From Pyrinomonadaceae bacterium (GTDB lineage: Bacteria; Acidobacteriota; Blastocatellia; Pyrinomonadales; Pyrinomonadaceae): a stretch of 59,246 nucleotides of DNA. Each line of letters opens with the position of its first letter. Position 1 is the stretch's first letter. Positions 34,301-41,963 of the stretch are shown piece by piece. A program made the translations under genes and the position numbers. The stretch spans positions 1 through 59,246 of the forward strand of contig JAUZFQ010000016.1 of assembly GCA_030838445.1 (NCBI GenBank), in the 5' to 3' direction. The notes beneath the pieces are model-generated. The model made no database searches. It was not told the DNA's origin and was given only the letters and a program-made list of their open reading frames with translations.

Positions 34301-36466
34301 TCATGTGTTTGATAATCGCTCTTGATACGTTTTCAAGATTTCCGGTGTTATCTCGTCTGGCGCAACAAGCCGATAGTGCTCTTCCTGCGCTAACTTGACG
34401 CCTTCGGCCGTGCTTTCAAATTCAAAAAGAGCGATCAAGTTGCCTTCCATAAATTGCGCGCCCAGAGGTCTACAAATCAGGGACGGGAATTTACTCGCGC
34501 AGAGCGCGAAGTCCTGCTCGATTTGCACGATGTTGAGTTTATCCATCCCACCTTTAGCTTGAACCGGAAAAACATAATGCCGACCTTTTTTATCAATGCC
34601 GATGTAAACCTCATCGGTTTCCACTTGCCCGATGCCCGACAAGAAGGTACGCAGATGGTTTTGCAGCGAGTAACAGGTGATGCCGGTAAAAATGTCGAGC
34701 AACCGATTATAACGAAGCCTCGCTAAAAGCGCCTGCTCGTCGTCAAGCGAATACATCGCAACGAGTCCGGGCGTAGCATCCGGCACTTTGGTTTCCGCCT
34801 TCATACCCGTGGGCATGATGTTGTGTTCGGCCACCAGCGCGAAGCAATATTTAGACCGACCTGCGGGGCGAATGATCCATTGCTTGTCTTGCGTGGCCTT
34901 CTCTCGAATTGATGCCGGTAACGTTACGCGGTAGCGGAAGCTGTAAACAATGTCGCCTAGATTCTTCGGCAGGTTGATGTGAAGCTCCTGCGCGACGGCC
35001 TCAATCTCATTTCTCTCGAAACAAACTTCAGTCGCGCCCTCTGTGTAATGTGTGAAGAAAATCCGCTCAATAATTTGAGCATAGCGGTTCACTGCCTTAA
35101 CTCCTTCACTTTTAGCCATAGAGTTTTTGTCCTGTGTAAAATGTTTTGTCGGCGCGAGCATCCGTACCGTATTGTCAGGCCAGTGGAGTACCACCACTTC
35201 TTCTCTGAGTTGTTCTTTAGTCGCGGTCGCCAGACGCGAGCGAAACAGGTCTCTATCCACAAGTTGATAGCCAAGCGACTGAGCAATGTCGGCCAATAAT
35301 TGACCAGTGCGAATCATCACACGAAAGTATGAGGCTTGGTCGCCGACCACATATGCCAAATACGCGCCGGGACGCAGCAGCCCGCGCAATTCGGACAGGT
35401 GGCGAGCTATGCCCCCAAAGTAAAGTTTAGTGGCCTTTGCATAGAGCTTTTCAAATCCGCTCGTTTTACCAAGTTCGATTCGCCGCGTCTCAATTGCATT
35501 GGCGATGCGCTGAATCTCACTATGCTCTACGATCCATTTATCATCATCATCGCCTTTATAGACATTGCGCGTGTTTGAGCGCAGCAACCCGCGCTTGAGG
35601 GCTTGCAGTTCCGCTTTGTTGCTAATGAAACCGAGCAGTACCGATTCGAGGCGCGTGGTGCGCGTATAGTCTTTCTCATTCGGATAAGGTGGCGAGGTGA
35701 TGACAGCATCAATAGAGTGAGGCTTGATGATGTTTTGAAGATGACGCGCGTCGGCATGATGAACTTCTGTCGGCGTATCTCCTTGCCTTTGCAATTCACG
35801 CAAGTCGTTAGCCATCGCGCCCACGTTAGCTTGCCAGGCACCAACCACCGACGCGTCCAATTTTTTACTGGCACTGACTCCGACCTCCGGCCCGAAGTGA
35901 AGATTGCTGACTGAGAAGACAAGGGCTTTGGCTAAGGCCAAGAGTTCATGTTGATGGTAACGTTTATCATAGTGTGCTCTGAGCGTTTCAAGGAGAATAA
36001 GCGTCTTATGAAGGGGAACTGGGCTGATCGAGTCTGTTAGTAGTAACTTGAAGCTTTCCGGCGGCAACGTGCGTAACTGGAAGTTAGTCGCCGAGGCGGA
36101 ATCCTCTACTCCACCCTCAGCTTGAAGTCGGATTAGCGTCGCGTCGGCAACCAGTTGGGCATGTTTAATCAATCCTTCAGGCTCTGGCGTCCAATCAACC
36201 TTGATTCGGCTGGCGAAATGAGCCATTGAGTTGGCTTCAATGCCGATACTTGGAATACCAAGCTTTTTAGCCTCAACTAGCGTTGTGCCAGTGCCACAAA
36301 ATGGGTCTAGCAACTGATGTTCGCTGCGGACGCCGAATCGCTCCAGATAATCGCGTACCACATGAGGCGGAAACGAAAGCACGAAGCGATACCATTCATG
36401 CGCAGCGGCATCTTCAACATAAAGCCGATTGTTTAGACCGTTTAATATCGCTCGCGCACGGGACAT
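34301..36466 (-). CDS. DNA methyltransferase fused to a PD-(D/E)xK-like nuclease
   Basis: 721 aa, probable single-chain restriction-modification protein. The SAM motif LDPFCGTGTTLVEAKKLG lies at about residue 53 and the catalytic motif TSPPYPNEKDY at 257-267, giving an N4/N6-type amino-methyltransferase. The C-terminal third (about 570-700) has ETDEVYIGIDKKGRH (D618/E619) and VFPVQAKGGMDKL (Q636, K638), a plausible nuclease core of the E/D...QxK type. The DNA looks richer in A and T than its neighbours, which suggests transfer. It sits between the 2Fe-2S and Mo subunits of a hydroxylase operon on the same strand. Upstream of it is ACAGAC-N14-GTCTGT, a possible operator. Confidence 0.85.
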   Translation of the reverse strand: MSRARAILNGLNNRLYVEDAAAHEWYRFVLSFPPHVVRDYLERFGVRSEHQLLDPFCGTGTTLVEAKKLGIPSIGIEANSMAHFASRIKVDWTPEPEGLIKHAQLVADATLIRLQAEGGVEDSASATNFQLRTLPPESFKLLLTDSISPVPLHKTLILLETLRAHYDKRYHQHELLALAKALVFSVSNLHFGPEVGVSASKKLDASVVGAWQANVGAMANDLRELQRQGDTPTEVHHADARHLQNIIKPHSIDAVITSPPYPNEKDYTRTTRLESVLLGFISNKAELQALKRGLLRSNTRNVYKGDDDDKWIVEHSEIQRIANAIETRRIELGKTSGFEKLYAKATKLYFGGIARHLSELRGLLRPGAYLAYVVGDQASYFRVMIRTGQLLADIAQSLGYQLVDRDLFRSRLATATKEQLREEVVVLHWPDNTVRMLAPTKHFTQDKNSMAKSEGVKAVNRYAQIIERIFFTHYTEGATEVCFERNEIEAVAQELHINLPKNLGDIVYSFRYRVTLPASIREKATQDKQWIIRPAGRSKYCFALVAEHNIMPTGMKAETKVPDATPGLVAMYSLDDEQALLARLRYNRLLDIFTGITCYSLQNHLRTFLSGIGQVETDEVYIGIDKKGRHYVFPVQAKGGMDKLNIVQIEQDFALCASKFPSLICRPLGAQFMEGNLIALFEFESTAEGVKLAQEEHYRLVAPDEITPEILKTYQERLSNT

Positions 36467-36476
36467 TTGCTGTCAG

Positions 36477-36512
36477 CCTTTACAGACAGTAGTTGCTGCA
36501 TGTCTGTCGAGT
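36477..36512. promoter_or_regulatory. possible operator upstream of the methyltransferase gene
   Basis: On the minus strand ACAGAC and GTCTGT form an inverted repeat separated by 14 bases, in the 50-base gap before the methyltransferase-nuclease gene. Restriction genes are often controlled by such sites, but no controller protein is encoded nearby. Confidence 0.3.
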
Positions 36513-36516
36513 CTCA

Positions 36517-37047
36517 TTAGTCGAGGCCGTAGACGGCCGCGCGCGGCAGTTCCGCCTCTTCGCCGCGCATGCGCGCCGCGGCGAGTTCGACCGCCTCGTA
36601 AATTTTGATGTAGCCCGTGCAGCGGCAGAGATTGCCGGAGAGGGCTTCCTTGATCTCTTCGCGGCTGGGGTCGGGGTTCGCAGCGAGCAGTTCTTTGGCG
36701 ACGAGCAGGAAGCCGGGCGTGCAGTAGCCGCACTGCGCCGCGCCCGTGTCGGCGAAAGTCTCCTGCAAGGGATGCAAGCCGGTTGCGCTCGCCATGCCCT
36801 CGACGGTCTCGACGCTGCGGCCTTCCGTGTCGAGTCCGAGCACGAGGCACGAGAGGACGGAGCGGCCGTTCATGAGGACGGCGCACGTGCCGCACTCGCC
36901 GAGTTCGCAGCCGTGCTTCGTGCCCATCAGGTTCAAGTCTTCGCGCAGGACTTCGAGCAGGGTCTTGTGCGGCGCGAACGCCACCTCCACGGTCTCGCCG
37001 TTGAGGGTGAATTCGATATGGGCTTTCTGTTTGGTTCGTTCGGACAT
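36517..37047 (-). CDS. Mo-hydroxylase 2Fe-2S subunit
   Basis: 176 aa. Two [2Fe-2S] sites are visible: CELGECGTCAVLMNG with a later Cys in SVLSCLVLG (plant-ferredoxin type), and AQCGYCTPGF with GNLCRCTGYIKIYE (helical domain). This is the small electron-transfer subunit, first gene of the operon. The ATG at 37047 opens MSERTKQKAHIEFTLNGE; further upstream codons lie in a palindrome. Confidence 0.95.
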   Translation of the reverse strand: MSERTKQKAHIEFTLNGETVEVAFAPHKTLLEVLREDLNLMGTKHGCELGECGTCAVLMNGRSVLSCLVLGLDTEGRSVETVEGMASATGLHPLQETFADTGAAQCGYCTPGFLLVAKELLAANPDPSREEIKEALSGNLCRCTGYIKIYEAVELAAARMRGEEAELPRAAVYGLD

Positions 37048-37093
37048 CCGGTTGATTTTATATGAAGACGGGGGCTGGACTGAAACGCTTGAG

Positions 37094-37167
37094 ACGGTAA
37101 ATGGCAAATGGTCAATGGCGAATGGAAGAAAGCGGGTTTTCTCCATTCACCATTGACCATTTACCGT
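37094..37167. repeat. AATGG-type palindrome
   Basis: Left arm 37094-37126 (ACGGTAAATGGCAAATGGTC...) pairs with 37142-37167 (TCCATTCACCATTGACCATT...). It separates panC from the 2Fe-2S gene. Confidence 0.8.
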
Positions 37168-37174
37168 TCACCAG

Positions 37175-38056
37175 CTACGGCATGACGAGTTGGCCGGTCT
37201 TGCTCGTTTTGTTGAGGACGATGTTGTCTATGAGGCGGGTCTTGCCGAAACGCGCGGCGACGGCGATGAGGACGGAGCGGTCGTCGAGGCGGTCGAGCCG
37301 TTCCAGCGTGTCGGCGTCGTTGACGCTGACGTATTCGATCTGGGCGCGCGGCTCGGCCTCGATGTCGGCGCGGATGAGGTCGGCGATCTTCTTGCCGTTG
37401 CGCTCGCCTTCGGAATAGGCGGCCTCGGCGTGCGAGAGCGCGCGGTAGATGATGGCGGCGGCGCGCTTGTCTTCCGGGTCGAGATAGGCGTTGCGCGAGG
37501 AGAGGGCGAGGCCGGAGTCTTCGCGCACGGTCGGGAGGATGACGATCTCCGTGTCGAACGCCAGGTCGCGCACAAGTCGCTTGACGACGAGCGTCTGCTG
37601 CGCGTCCTTCTGGCCGAAGTAGGCGAAGTCTGCGCGGACGATGTTGAAGAGGACGGTCAGGACGGTGGCGACGCCGCGGAAGTGGCCGGGGCGCGCCGCG
37701 CCTTCGAGTTGCTCGGAGAGGCGTTCGACCTCGACGTAGGTGGAAAAACCTTTCGGGTAAATCTCTTCGGCGGGCGGGGCGAAGATGTAATCCACGTTGT
37801 AGTCGGCCAAGGCCATCGTGTCTTTCGTCAGGTCGCGCGGGTAGCGCGAGAAGTCTTCGTGCGGGGCAAACTGCTTGGGGTTGACGAAGACCGAGACGAT
37901 CACCACGTCGCACATGCGCCGTGCCTCGCGCACGAGACTCAAGTGCCCCTCGTGGAGCGCGCCCATCGTCGGCACCAGCCCGATGGTCTTGTCCAACTCG
38001 CGCCGCACCTTGCGCGACACCGAACTCATGCGTTGACGACGATTGATGATTTCCAT
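37175..38056 (-). CDS. panC: pantothenate synthetase
   Basis: 293 aa ligase joining pantoate and beta-alanine with ATP. Seen: IGLVPTMGALHEGHLSLVRE (the HxGH adenylate-binding motif), FVNPKQFAPHEDFSRYPRDL, FYFGQKD-equivalent FAYFGQKDAQQ and LALSSRNAYLD (the KMSKS-like part). The ATG at 38056 fits the family start. Third gene of folK-panB-panC on this strand. Confidence 0.97.
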   Translation of the reverse strand: MEIINRRQRMSSVSRKVRRELDKTIGLVPTMGALHEGHLSLVREARRMCDVVIVSVFVNPKQFAPHEDFSRYPRDLTKDTMALADYNVDYIFAPPAEEIYPKGFSTYVEVERLSEQLEGAARPGHFRGVATVLTVLFNIVRADFAYFGQKDAQQTLVVKRLVRDLAFDTEIVILPTVREDSGLALSSRNAYLDPEDKRAAAIIYRALSHAEAAYSEGERNGKKIADLIRADIEAEPRAQIEYVSVNDADTLERLDRLDDRSVLIAVAARFGKTRLIDNIVLNKTSKTGQLVMP

Positions 38057-38060
38057 AGGA

Positions 38061-38161
38061 AGTTGTCAGTGGTCAGTTGTCCGCGGTCAGTTGTTCGATT
38101 GAATCTTTCGTAGCTTACGCATAAATCACAAACAACTGACAACTGACAACTGACCACTGAC
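38061..38161. repeat. GTCAGT-type palindrome, copy C
   Basis: Arms AGTTGTCAGTGGTCAGTTGT... (38061-38093) and CAACTGACAACTGACAACTG... (38133-38161) with a 39-nt core (38094-38132) the same length as the cores of copies A and B, and sharing ATCTTT and TCACA. It separates panB from panC. Confidence 0.85.
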
Positions 38162-38167
38162 GGGTTT

Positions 38168-39070
38168 TTATGAACGCTCGGTCTCCGCGTCGCCGGTCGT
38201 GCTGATGGGCGTGGCTTCGAGTTCGGCGGCGGCTTCGCGCGGCAGCGGGTAGGATTCGTTCTCCGCCGGGTATGCGCCCGCGCGCACGTCTTCGGCGAAG
38301 CGGCTGATGGCCTCGGTCATCTGCGCGCGCAGGTCTGCGTACTGGCGGACGAAGCGCGGGCGCGTCGGGCTGAACGAGAGGCCGAGCAGATCGTGTATGA
38401 CGAGGACTTGCGCGTCGCAGTGTTCGCCCGCGCCGATGCCGATGGTCGGGATCGAAACGCTCGCCGTCACCACTTTGGCGATCTCGCGCGGCACGACTTC
38501 GAGGACGAGCGCGAACGCGCCCGCCGCTTCGAGAGCGCGCGCGTCTTCCACTAAGGCGCGCGCCGCGTCGGCCGTCTTGCCTTGCAGGCGGAAGCCGCCG
38601 AGTTTGTTGACCGACTGCGGCGTCAAACCGATGTGACCCATCACCGGAATCTCTTCGGCGACGAGGCGCGCGACGACTTCGACGCGCGCGCGACCGCCTT
38701 CGAGTTTGACGGCCTCCGCGCCGCCCTCTTTGACGAGCCGGAGCGCGGCGCGCACGGCATCGTCCGCGCCCGTATGGTAAGAGCCGTAGGGCATGTCGGC
38801 GACGAGGAGCGCGCGCTCGACGCCGCGGCGCACGGCGCGCGTGTGGCGGATCATCTCGTCGAGCGTGACGGGGACGGTCGTGTCGTAACCGAGCACGACG
38901 TTGCCCACCGAGTCGCCGACGAGAATGATGTCCGTGCCCGCCTCGTCCACGATGCGCGCGGTCGGGTAGTCGTAGGCCGTCAGGCAGACGAGCCGCTCCC
39001 CGCGCTCTTTGCTCGCGCGCAGCGAAGGCACCGTCACTTTTTCAGGACGCTGTTGTTTGAGATATGCCAT
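38168..39070 (-). CDS. panB: 3-methyl-2-oxobutanoate hydroxymethyltransferase
   Basis: 300 aa. Makes ketopantoate from ketoisovalerate and methylene-tetrahydrofolate. Seen: LVCLTAYDYPTARIVDEAGT, IILVGDSVGNVVLGYDTTVP, LLVADMPYGSYH, VKLEGG, IPVMGHIGLTPQSVNKLGGF, TIGIGAGEHCDAQVLVIHDL. The C-terminal ~25 residues extend past the usual end. It has its own possible promoter in the gap after folK. Confidence 0.97.
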   Translation of the reverse strand: MAYLKQQRPEKVTVPSLRASKERGERLVCLTAYDYPTARIVDEAGTDIILVGDSVGNVVLGYDTTVPVTLDEMIRHTRAVRRGVERALLVADMPYGSYHTGADDAVRAALRLVKEGGAEAVKLEGGRARVEVVARLVAEEIPVMGHIGLTPQSVNKLGGFRLQGKTADAARALVEDARALEAAGAFALVLEVVPREIAKVVTASVSIPTIGIGAGEHCDAQVLVIHDLLGLSFSPTRPRFVRQYADLRAQMTEAISRFAEDVRAGAYPAENESYPLPREAAAELEATPISTTGDAETERS

Positions 39071-39117
39071 TGGTCGTGGTCACTTGTGTCTGGATCGTCT
39101 TTTTCCGAGGATGGCGA

Positions 39118-39147
39118 ATTATAGGCGAGCAGGCCGCGCGGCCGCAA
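39118..39147 (-). promoter_or_regulatory. possible promoter of panB
   Basis: On the minus strand TTGCGG (39142-39147) and a perfect TATAAT (39118-39123) are 18 bases apart, upstream of panB. Confidence 0.4.
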
Positions 39148-39218
39148 ACTGACTTTCGCCACCGCCGCCACGCACGCGCTCCAAAGCGTGTGGACTATCC
39201 GCCTTTCGATCCGGCATG

Positions 39219-39863
39219 TCAATTGAAAATTTCACCGTCCGGCCGATCACTGCGCCCGCACGTTGGAGACCAACGGGCGACGACGGACGCGTCTGAAAGT
39301 TCGGACAACAGCGCGGCGAAACTCCGGCCGAGTGTCGGGTGCGTGAGTTCGGGCGCGAGTTCGGCGAGGGGGGCGAGGACGAAGCGGCGCAGGTGGAGGC
39401 GCGGATGCGGGAGCGTGAGATATTGCGTCGCGGAGCGCGCGTCGCCGTAGACGAGGAGGTCGAGGTCAATGGTGCGCGGCGCGGGCGACATCAAAGGCGG
39501 CGCGGCGCGTCGTCGGCCGAGCCGGTACTCGATGCGGAGCAGGCGCGCGAGAAGTTGTTCGGGCGACGGAGACGCGGCGTGCGTAATAGCAGAAACGGCG
39601 TCGGCATCGTTGTCAGCATCGTCGGCGTGCGTCGTCGCGTCGGCATCGTTGTTCGTAGCGTCAGCGAGCGTAAGTTCGGCGACCATGTTGAGGAAGAGCG
39701 GTTGCGCGTCCGGTACGCCGACGGGTTCGGTTTCGTAGACGGACGAGAGGCGCGTGACGCGCAAGCCTGCGTCGAGCATGCCGCCGACGGCGAGCAGGAG
39801 GTTGCCGGCGCGGTCGCCGAGGTTCGAGCCGAGTCCGACGTAGGCGTGCGTGATCGTGTGCAT
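39219..39863 (-). CDS. folK: HPPK (folate biosynthesis) with an Asp/Ala insert
   Basis: 214 aa. Transfers pyrophosphate from ATP to hydroxymethyl-dihydropterin. Seen: AYVGLGSNLGDRAGNLLLAV, SSVYETEPVG, QPLFLNMVAELT, LGRRRAAPPLMSPAPRTIDL (R and Asp pairs of the active site) and LTLPHPRLHLRRFVLAPL. A low-complexity insert (DATNNDADATTHADDADNDA) of about 30 residues lies in a loop after the first strands and is not usual. The C-end extends past the domain. Followed by panB and panC. Confidence 0.93.
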   Translation of the reverse strand: MHTITHAYVGLGSNLGDRAGNLLLAVGGMLDAGLRVTRLSSVYETEPVGVPDAQPLFLNMVAELTLADATNNDADATTHADDADNDADAVSAITHAASPSPEQLLARLLRIEYRLGRRRAAPPLMSPAPRTIDLDLLVYGDARSATQYLTLPHPRLHLRRFVLAPLAELAPELTHPTLGRSFAALLSELSDASVVARWSPTCGRSDRPDGEIFN

Positions 39864-39877
39864 AAGCGGCGCGCTGA

Positions 39878-39943
39878 GATTCGATTGTAGTCTATCGAGG
39901 ATTCGATAGTAGCCTATCGGGGATTCGATTGTAGCCTATCGAG
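39878..39943. repeat. three 22-nt iterons between divergent genes
   Basis: Units GATTCGATTGTAGTCTATCG+AG, GATTCGATAGTAGCCTATCG+GG and GATTCGATTGTAGCCTATCG+AG are contiguous. At each junction TATCGA and TCGATA/T form an inverted repeat with a 4-base spacer, so they could be operator sites for folK or the divergent permease gene. Confidence 0.85.
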
Positions 39944-39969
39944 CGCGGGCGCGGTAAACTCGCGCCGAG

Positions 39970-41787
39970 ATGCCGGACGAGACTCGACAGACGCGCGCGG
40001 GCGCGACCGACAAACAGACGCGTGCGGGCGCGGGGCGCGACTTGAACGCGGCGCAACTGGACGCGCTCGTCTGGTTGAAGTGGCGTCTGTTCGTCAGCGC
40101 GATGCGGTCGAAGCGCGGCGCGGCCAACCGCGCGGCCTCCGCTTTGGGGACGCTCTTTGCGATCACGCTCTCGTTGTTGTTCGCCGCCGGTCTCGGCGTG
40201 GCCGCGTACTTCATCGTTTACAACCGGAGCGGCGTGCGCGCGTCGAGCTACGCCCCTGACATTGCGACGGGCGCAAGCGTGGAATCACTCTTCCTGCTGT
40301 TCGGGATGGTCTCGATGATCTATCTCGTGTGGGCGACCGCACCGCTCAGTTTCGGCGGCGGCAACGACTTCGATCCGGGGCGACTGCTCCTGTACCCCGT
40401 CAGCCTGCGCAAACTCTTCGCCCTCGATATGTTGAGCGAGTTGACGAGTCTCGCCTCGATCTTCGCCGCGCCCGCCATCTTCGCGCTCGCGCTCGGCGCG
40501 GGGCTGGCGCACGGGCGTATCGGCGGCGCGCTCGTCGTCGCCCTCTGCGCGACGCTGTTCGGGATGTCGCTCGCGAAACTGCTCTCGACGTGTCTCGGCA
40601 CGTTGATGCGGATGCGGCGGACGCGCGGCGAAGCGCTGCTGGCCGTGCTCGGCGTCGTCGGCGCGCTCTCCGGCCTCGCGCTCGGACAGAGCGACCGCCT
40701 CTTCGCGCACTTCGGGCGTTTCCCCTTCGCGCTGCGCCTGACGCCGATGGGCGCAACCGCCGCCGCGCTCGCGGGCGGCGCGTCGGGCGTCAACTCAAAC
40801 TACTTGCTCTCGCTCGCAGTACTCGTCGCCTACGCGCTCGCCGCGACGCTTGCCACTTACAAGATCGCGAAACGCGCGCTGGAAGGAAACGGCGGCAGAG
40901 GCGGCGCGCGTCGTGCGGCGCGTGTCGAAGCGGGCGGCGATAGCAGCGGCGCGGCGTCGGCGAAGGCGTGGGGGTGGCGTCTGCCGTTCGGGTCGGAAGA
41001 GTTGTCGAGCGTGTTCGAGAAGGAGTTGCGTTACGCCGCGCGCAACGCGCAGTTGCGAACGATGGCGGCGATGCCGATCATCATGACGCTCTCGTTCAAG
41101 TTAATCGGCTCGCGGCGCGGCGGCGGCTTCCCCGGCGGCGGTGGTCACTCCGGCGGCGCGGGCGCGGCAGCTAGTTTCTTCGCGGCCGTCGCGCCCTACG
41201 CGGAAGGCACGGGCGCGGCCTTGAGCGTGCTCTACGTGTTCCTCATTACGTCGGCGCTCTCGGCGAATTTGTTCGGCTACGAGGCGGGCGGGATGCGCGC
41301 CTACGTGCTCGCGCCCGTCGCGCGGCGCACCATCCTCGCGGGGAAGAACCTCGCGGGTTTCACCGTCTCGCTCGTCTTCACCGTCGCCGTCGTCGTCGTC
41401 AACGCGCTGCTCTATCGCGACCTGACGCCGCGGGCGCTACTCTTCACTTCACTCTGCTTCGTCTTCTTCGCGGCGGCCGCGGCCGTGGCGGGCAACTGGT
41501 TCTCGCTGCGCTTCCCGAAGCGTCTGCAATTCGGCAAACGCATGAACGCGTCGGGCGTGGCGGGGCTGCTGCTGCTCCCGGTCTTCCTGTTGATCGCCGT
41601 CGCGCCCGCCGTCGCCGTGCTGGCCGGTTACGCCGCGCAGAGTCTCCTCGTCGAATATGCTATACTCGCCGCGTTGGCAATCGCGGGCGTATTCGTCTAT
41701 CTCGTGTCGCTCAGACGGCAGGGACGACTGCTCGCCGAACGCGAACTTGACATCCTCGAAGCAGTGACCGGACGCGGCGACGACTGA
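39970..41787 (+). CDS. ABC-type exporter permease-like membrane protein
   Basis: 605 aa. About 10-12 hydrophobic helices, arranged in two halves: after a Gln/Arg N-terminus, ALGTLFAITLSLLFAAGLGV, ESLFLLFGMVSMIYLVWATA, and so on, then in the second half SVLYVFLITSALSANLFGYE and FTVSLVFTVAVVVVNALLY. A Gly-rich loop lies near residue 400. This is the ABC-2/exporter permease style (as in COG-type putative ABC exporters), but no ATPase gene is adjacent. No signal peptide. It diverges from folK across the iterons. Confidence 0.7.
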   Translation: MPDETRQTRAGATDKQTRAGAGRDLNAAQLDALVWLKWRLFVSAMRSKRGAANRAASALGTLFAITLSLLFAAGLGVAAYFIVYNRSGVRASSYAPDIATGASVESLFLLFGMVSMIYLVWATAPLSFGGGNDFDPGRLLLYPVSLRKLFALDMLSELTSLASIFAAPAIFALALGAGLAHGRIGGALVVALCATLFGMSLAKLLSTCLGTLMRMRRTRGEALLAVLGVVGALSGLALGQSDRLFAHFGRFPFALRLTPMGATAAALAGGASGVNSNYLLSLAVLVAYALAATLATYKIAKRALEGNGGRGGARRAARVEAGGDSSGAASAKAWGWRLPFGSEELSSVFEKELRYAARNAQLRTMAAMPIIMTLSFKLIGSRRGGGFPGGGGHSGGAGAAASFFAAVAPYAEGTGAALSVLYVFLITSALSANLFGYEAGGMRAYVLAPVARRTILAGKNLAGFTVSLVFTVAVVVVNALLYRDLTPRALLFTSLCFVFFAAAAAVAGNWFSLRFPKRLQFGKRMNASGVAGLLLLPVFLLIAVAPAVAVLAGYAAQSLLVEYAILAALAIAGVFVYLVSLRRQGRLLAERELDILEAVTGRGDD

Positions 41788-41963
41788 ACGAGTCGCCGAC
41801 CTTCTCGCGTACGTGCGTCAAGCAAAGCGCGCGACAGGTTTGTCCCGGTCGTTGGCCGAGAGTATATTGATTCCAGAGGTGCTGCGCGCCCATTTTTTGT
41901 TTCATTCGGCGCGGCATCCGGGCGGGCTAGTCCGACGGCGGACGCGTCCCCGTCCAGACACAA

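Noticed and set aside
39878-39943. 22-nt iterons as a replication origin
   Set aside because: No DnaA-box words, no replication gene next to it and the window is chromosomal; an operator is the simpler reading.
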